Assembly: GCA_934446485.1 (NCBI GenBank)
Contig: CAKSEM010000049.1
Location: forward strand, 1-9,679
DNA from: an uncultured Eubacteriales bacterium
GTDB lineage: Bacteria; Bacillota; Clostridia; Oscillospirales; CAG-272
DNA length: 9,679 bases
Reading direction: 5' to 3'
Shown: one piece after another, positions 7,233 to 9,679 of the stretch
How positions within the stretch are numbered: the stretch's first letter is position 1
Layout of the letters: each line of letters opens with the position of its first letter
Translations under genes and position numbers: made by a program
Notes under the pieces: model-generated
Seen by the model: the letters and a program-made list of their open reading frames with translations, nothing else
Told to the model about the DNA's origin: nothing
Databases searched by the model: none

Positions 7233-7877
7233 ATGATAAAGCTCGAAAGATGGAAGGTCATGAACTTCGACGGCGCTTTGCGCGGTGCAAGAAACCCCAT
7301 GAACAGCTGGAGCCGCAGCGACAGTCGATTTGATGAATCGGGAGAATTTATAATAGGTCCCGCCGATCTCGATCTCGGACGCAGGCTCGTGTCCGCCGGC
7401 GGGGACCACAGAAAATTCATCCGTCAGATCTTCGTATCAGTAGACGTAACCGCCCCCCTGTACTGGTGGAAGGAGTACGACACATACAAGGTCGGCACGG
7501 TCGCAAACTCCTGCAGCACCATGCACCGTATACACTCATCCCCGTTCAGCCGCGACGACTTCAGCCACGACCGTATGTCGCCCGCAGCTCTGGAGCAGCT
7601 CGACCGGCTGATAGAATTTCTTGAGAGTGAACGGTGCCTCTACAACGAAAGCAAGGATCTCACACACTGGCATAACATGATTCAGCTCCTCCCGTCAAGC
7701 TACAATCAGATGCGCACCTGCACGCTGAACTACGAAAATCTCATCAATATATACTGTGCCCGTCACGCTCACAAGCTTGCCGAATGGCACACATTCTGCG
7801 ACTGGATCGCCGCCCTGCCCCATGCCGACAGTTTCATTCTTCCCGCGTGTCGGCGCGACGGAACGGAAGACCGATAA
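7233..7877 (+). CDS. Uncharacterised protein, possibly a divergent ThyX-like protein
   Basis: A 214-residue soluble protein with no signal peptide or membrane span. The ATG has GGAGG 9 nt upstream and a good promoter. Recognisable blocks are RGARNPMNSWSRSDS (17-31), LGRRLVSAGGDHRKFIRQIF (48-67), APLYWWKEYDTYKVGTVANS (74-93), CSTMHRIHS (94-102) and LPSSYNQMRTCTLNYENLIN (153-172) followed by ARHAHKLAEWHTFC. The block order and spacing recall flavin-dependent thymidylate synthase: a strand ending at the substrate helix, then the C-terminal pattern of Leu-Pro, a Thr/Asn-containing helix, Arg and Ala-x-Trp/Glu. The ThyX signature RHRx7S that binds FAD and dUMP is not seen, so thymidylate synthase activity should not be assumed. 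Similar proteins are, to my recollection, found in Firmicutes and phages as hypotheticals. It is 47 bp ahead of a cation transporter gene and probably co-transcribed. The coding call is secure; the family link is tentative. Confidence 0.6.
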   Translation: MIKLERWKVMNFDGALRGARNPMNSWSRSDSRFDESGEFIIGPADLDLGRRLVSAGGDHRKFIRQIFVSVDVTAPLYWWKEYDTYKVGTVANSCSTMHRIHSSPFSRDDFSHDRMSPAALEQLDRLIEFLESERCLYNESKDLTHWHNMIQLLPSSYNQMRTCTLNYENLINIYCARHAHKLAEWHTFCDWIAALPHADSFILPACRRDGTEDR

Positions 7878-7914
7878 AACGCGCGTACCCACATACTGAC
7901 ATCAGCATAAGATC

Positions 7915-7919
7915 GGAGG
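7915..7919 (+). promoter_or_regulatory. Ribosome binding site that decides the CDF transporter start
   Basis: GGAGG lies 5 nt before the ATG at 7925. It argues against the longer open frame beginning at 7784, which would overlap the upstream gene and add 47 non-conserved, basic residues. Confidence 0.8.
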
Positions 7920-7924
7920 CATCC

Positions 7925-9088
7925 ATGAACAACAAATCAAGCGGGCAAAGCAGCGCCTCCCGCGCACGCGCAGGTGCGCGCGCCGGAATCGTCGGAATCG
8001 CCGCAAACCTCGTTCTCTTCGCCGCAAAACTCACGATCGGTCTTATCACATCGAGCGTTTCGGCAGTAGCAGACGCCGTCAATAACCTTTCGGATGCCGG
8101 TTCATCAATAATCGTAACGGCAGGATACATCATATCGGAAAAACCCGCTGACAGAAAGCACCCTTACGGTCACGCAAGGATAGAGTATCTGTCCACGCTC
8201 TTTATCTCCGTCATAATATCGGTGCTCGGAATAGAGCTGCTGCGCTCGTCCGTCGAAAGCCTCATATCCGGCGGCACCGCCGAATTTTCGGCATTGACCG
8301 TGATAGTTATGGCGGTGAGCATTGCGGTAAAGCTCGCCCTTGCAGCCTACTTCAAAATATACGGCAGACGTATCGGCTCAGACTCCCTCGCCGCTGCGGC
8401 GGCAGACAGCCTGGGAGACGTTGCGGCAAGCTGCGGCGTCATCATCGGCGCTCTGCTCGCACCCGTAACGGGCGGACGCGCAGACGGCGTGCTCGGCTGT
8501 CTCATCGCACTGTACATCCTGCTCTTCGGTGTGCGTATGGTAATATCCGCATCGAACACGCTGCTCGGCGCAGCACCGTCTCCGCAGCTCGTCCGCGATG
8601 TCATCGACAAACTGCGCTCATACGACGGCGTGCTCGGCATACACGACCTCGTTCTCCACGACTACGGTGAAGGACGCACGTTCGCATCGGTCCACCTCGA
8701 GGTGGACGCAGACGAGGACGTTATGAAAAGCCACGACATGATCGACAATATAGAGTGCGAATTTGCACGCGATATGAACATCCACCTCGTAATTCACATG
8801 GACCCCGTCAAAATCAATGACGAGCGCGTGAGCAGCCTGAGGTCGGCAGTGCTGGACATAATAGAAGAGCTTGCAAGTGAGCTTTCGTTTCCCGTTTCCA
8901 TGCACGACTTCCGTGCGGTCTTCGGCGTCACCCACACAAATCTCATATTCGATATCGTAGTGTCGGACAGTATGCCCGTCACGCCTTCGGAACTGTGTGC
9001 CATGATACGGGAAAGGATAAAAAAGCTTGACCGTACCTATGAAGCGGTCATAACCGTAGACCGCGACTACACTTCTACCGTCTACTGA
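7925..9088 (+). CDS. Cation diffusion facilitator (CDF) family transporter
   Basis: A membrane antiporter of 387 residues that would export divalent metals such as Zn, Mn, Fe or Co in exchange for protons. Hydrophobic spans run through about residues 21-210. Family landmarks are AGIVGIAANLVLFAAKL (TM1), AVADAVNNLSDAGSS (TM2, 47-61), the loop DRKHPYGHARIEYLS (76-90) and the TM5 site DSLGD (161-165). By alignment to YiiP, the TM2 site reads Asn53-x3-Asp57 instead of Asp-x3-Asp, and TM5 is Asp161/Asp165 instead of His/Asp, so the metal preference probably differs from YiiP. The cytoplasmic domain (about 220-295) has several His (240, 245, 257, 270, 291). A further region of about 90 residues (300-387) looks like a second small alpha/beta domain, making it longer than the usual 290-300. 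The gene overlaps the convergent regulator by 7 bp. Metal specificity is unknown. Confidence 0.92.
   Translation: MNNKSSGQSSASRARAGARAGIVGIAANLVLFAAKLTIGLITSSVSAVADAVNNLSDAGSSIIVTAGYIISEKPADRKHPYGHARIEYLSTLFISVIISVLGIELLRSSVESLISGGTAEFSALTVIVMAVSIAVKLALAAYFKIYGRRIGSDSLAAAAADSLGDVAASCGVIIGALLAPVTGGRADGVLGCLIALYILLFGVRMVISASNTLLGAAPSPQLVRDVIDKLRSYDGVLGIHDLVLHDYGEGRTFASVHLEVDADEDVMKSHDMIDNIECEFARDMNIHLVIHMDPVKINDERVSSLRSAVLDIIEELASELSFPVSMHDFRAVFGVTHTNLIFDIVVSDSMPVTPSELCAMIRERIKKLDRTYEAVITVDRDYTSTVY
7961..7980 (+). repeat. GC-only hairpin near the start of the CDF transporter gene
   Basis: CGCGCAC (7961-7967) and GTGCGCG (7974-7980) form a perfect 7-bp stem with a 6-nt loop, starting about 36 nt after the start codon. 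It encodes an Arg/Ala-rich stretch (RARAGARA) before TM1. It may simply follow from that codon choice, or it may slow early translation. Confidence 0.4.
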
Positions 9089-9633
9089 GTGAATCTGTCG
9101 GAGAGCATATATCCCTCCCCGCGCAGGCTGACTATGGCTCCGTCGCCGAGCAGCGGACGCAGACGCCTCCTGAGGTAATTTATGTACACGTCGGGCGCGT
9201 TTGATGAGCCGCCATGCCACAGCTCACGCTGCATATCCTTGCGAGACACCGGATGACCGCGCCTGCGGTACAGCATGGCAAAGAGCTCACACTCACGGGG
9301 CGAGAGCACTGCAAAATCACCGGCAAAGCTGACACGGCGCGACTTCTCATCAAATGTAATACCGCTTTGCGATCCGCCCAAGTCACGGTCAAGCACCGAA
9401 ATTTCGGCTAAAACACGCATGACATTTTCTATCGATACCGGTCGGCGTATAACATATTCACCGTCCGCTGTCTCTTCGTCTTCACCGCAAAGTACTATAG
9501 GGTACGGCACGTTCGGTCTCGTTTTTCCCGATTCATAGACACAGACTCCGCGCGGAAGTGATGCCGAACGGGAAAGAAGCGCCGTGAGCATATCACGCAT
9601 AATTTGATCTTCTACATTAACGCTGAACGTCAC
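9082..9633 (-). CDS. PhoB/OmpR-type winged-helix transcriptional regulator with degenerate receiver
   Basis: A 183-residue DNA-binding regulator. Residues about 101-178 are a typical Trans_reg_C winged helix: FAVLSPRECELFAMLYRR, VSRKDMQRELWHGG, the recognition helix PDVYINYLRRRLRPLL (147-162) and the wing ending VSLRGEGYML. The first 85 residues are too short for a normal 120-residue receiver. Only the second half resembles one: PIVLCGEDEE like strand 4, and YVIRRPVSIENVMRVLAEI like strand 5 with the switch Lys-Pro changed to Arg-Pro. No acidic pair or phosphoacceptor Asp is evident, and no sensor kinase lies in the window. The start codon is GTG (9631-9633), supported by AAGGAG 6 nt upstream. 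Its TAG stop overlaps the end of the CDF gene on the other strand. Its target is unknown; phased repeats just upstream suggest autoregulation. Confidence 0.82.
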   Translation of the reverse strand: MTFSVNVEDQIMRDMLTALLSRSASLPRGVCVYESGKTRPNVPYPIVLCGEDEETADGEYVIRRPVSIENVMRVLAEISVLDRDLGGSQSGITFDEKSRRVSFAGDFAVLSPRECELFAMLYRRRGHPVSRKDMQRELWHGGSSNAPDVYINYLRRRLRPLLGDGAIVSLRGEGYMLSDRFTQ

Positions 9634-9639
9634 AGATTA

Positions 9640-9645
9640 CTCCTT
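9640..9645 (-). promoter_or_regulatory. Ribosome binding site for the GTG-started regulator
   Basis: AAGGAG on the minus strand, 6 nt before the GTG at 9631-9633. Its quality and spacing are what make the GTG start convincing. Confidence 0.8.
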
Positions 9646-9646
9646 A

Positions 9647-9675
9647 TTCTAATAATTTTCTAATGCTTTTCTGAG
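9647..9675 (-). promoter_or_regulatory. Three 7-bp repeats at 11-bp period, candidate regulator binding site
   Basis: On the minus strand ATTAGAA occurs at 9647-9653 and 9658-9664, with a related CTCAGAA (5 of 7 matching) at 9669-9675. The start-to-start distance is 11 bp both times, so 7-bp units are separated by 4-bp AT-rich spacers. This is the layout of PhoB-type tandem operators. The site directly abuts the ribosome binding site of the winged-helix gene. A possible -10 TATACT (9674-9679) lies at the window edge; its -35 would be outside. Confidence 0.55.
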
Positions 9676-9679
9676 TATA

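Noticed and set aside
7233..7877. Phage origin for the ThyX-like gene region
   Set aside because: Related proteins may occur in phages, but no integrase, attachment repeats or other phage genes flank it, and it has a normal host-like promoter.
7784..7924. Longer open frame upstream of the CDF transporter
   Set aside because: It overlaps the preceding gene and encodes 47 basic residues unlike the family. The ATG at 7925 has GGAGG at 5 nt.
8618..9220. 200-codon minus-strand open frame across the CDF and regulator genes
   Set aside because: It is antisense to conserved CDF sequence and out of frame with the regulator; no motif was seen.

Overview
The window suggests a Firmicutes chromosome, most likely a moderately GC-rich member of the Clostridia. 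The evidence is strong Shine-Dalgarno boxes, sigma-A type promoters, a DUF951 (YyzM-type) small protein, a YfhO-family polytopic membrane protein and the pgk-tpiA order. No phage, insertion sequence, CRISPR, tRNA or rRNA signal was seen. The species cannot be named from the sequence alone.

Positions 1-1790 (+ strand) hold the 3' part of phosphoglycerate kinase (pgk) and complete triosephosphate isomerase (tpiA). A GC-rich hairpin lies between them. The unit ends in a long, symmetrical stem with A and T tracts that also terminates the opposing ruvB transcript.

Positions 1799-7058 (- strand) form one tightly packed unit, read from right to left: promoter, about 160-nt leader, DUF951 protein, large YfhO-like membrane glycosyltransferase-type protein, ruvA, ruvB. 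The YfhO-like gene overlaps its upstream neighbour by 11 bp and ruvA by 38 bp, and both internal starts have excellent ribosome binding sites. Holliday-junction branch migration is therefore co-transcribed, and probably translationally coupled, with an envelope gene. ruvC is not in this window.

Positions 7147-9088 (+ strand) are read from a promoter divergent from that unit. They hold an uncharacterised 214-residue protein that looks like a very divergent ThyX relative without the ThyX signature, followed after 47 bp by a CDF-family cation efflux transporter with an extended C-terminus. The two divergent promoters carry the same 8-mer at their -35 boxes, in inverted orientation.

Positions 9082-9679 (- strand) hold a GTG-started, 183-residue PhoB/OmpR-type winged-helix regulator whose receiver-like part is shortened and has no recognisable phosphoacceptor site. 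Its gene overlaps the transporter gene tail-to-tail by 7 bp. It is preceded by three 7-bp repeats at an exact 11-bp period, the geometry expected of a PhoB-type binding site, so autoregulation is plausible.

The most interesting items are the ThyX-like protein, the phased repeats with the receiver-degenerate regulator, and the cysteine-bearing N-terminal extension on the YfhO-like protein. No clearly new multi-gene system is evident.
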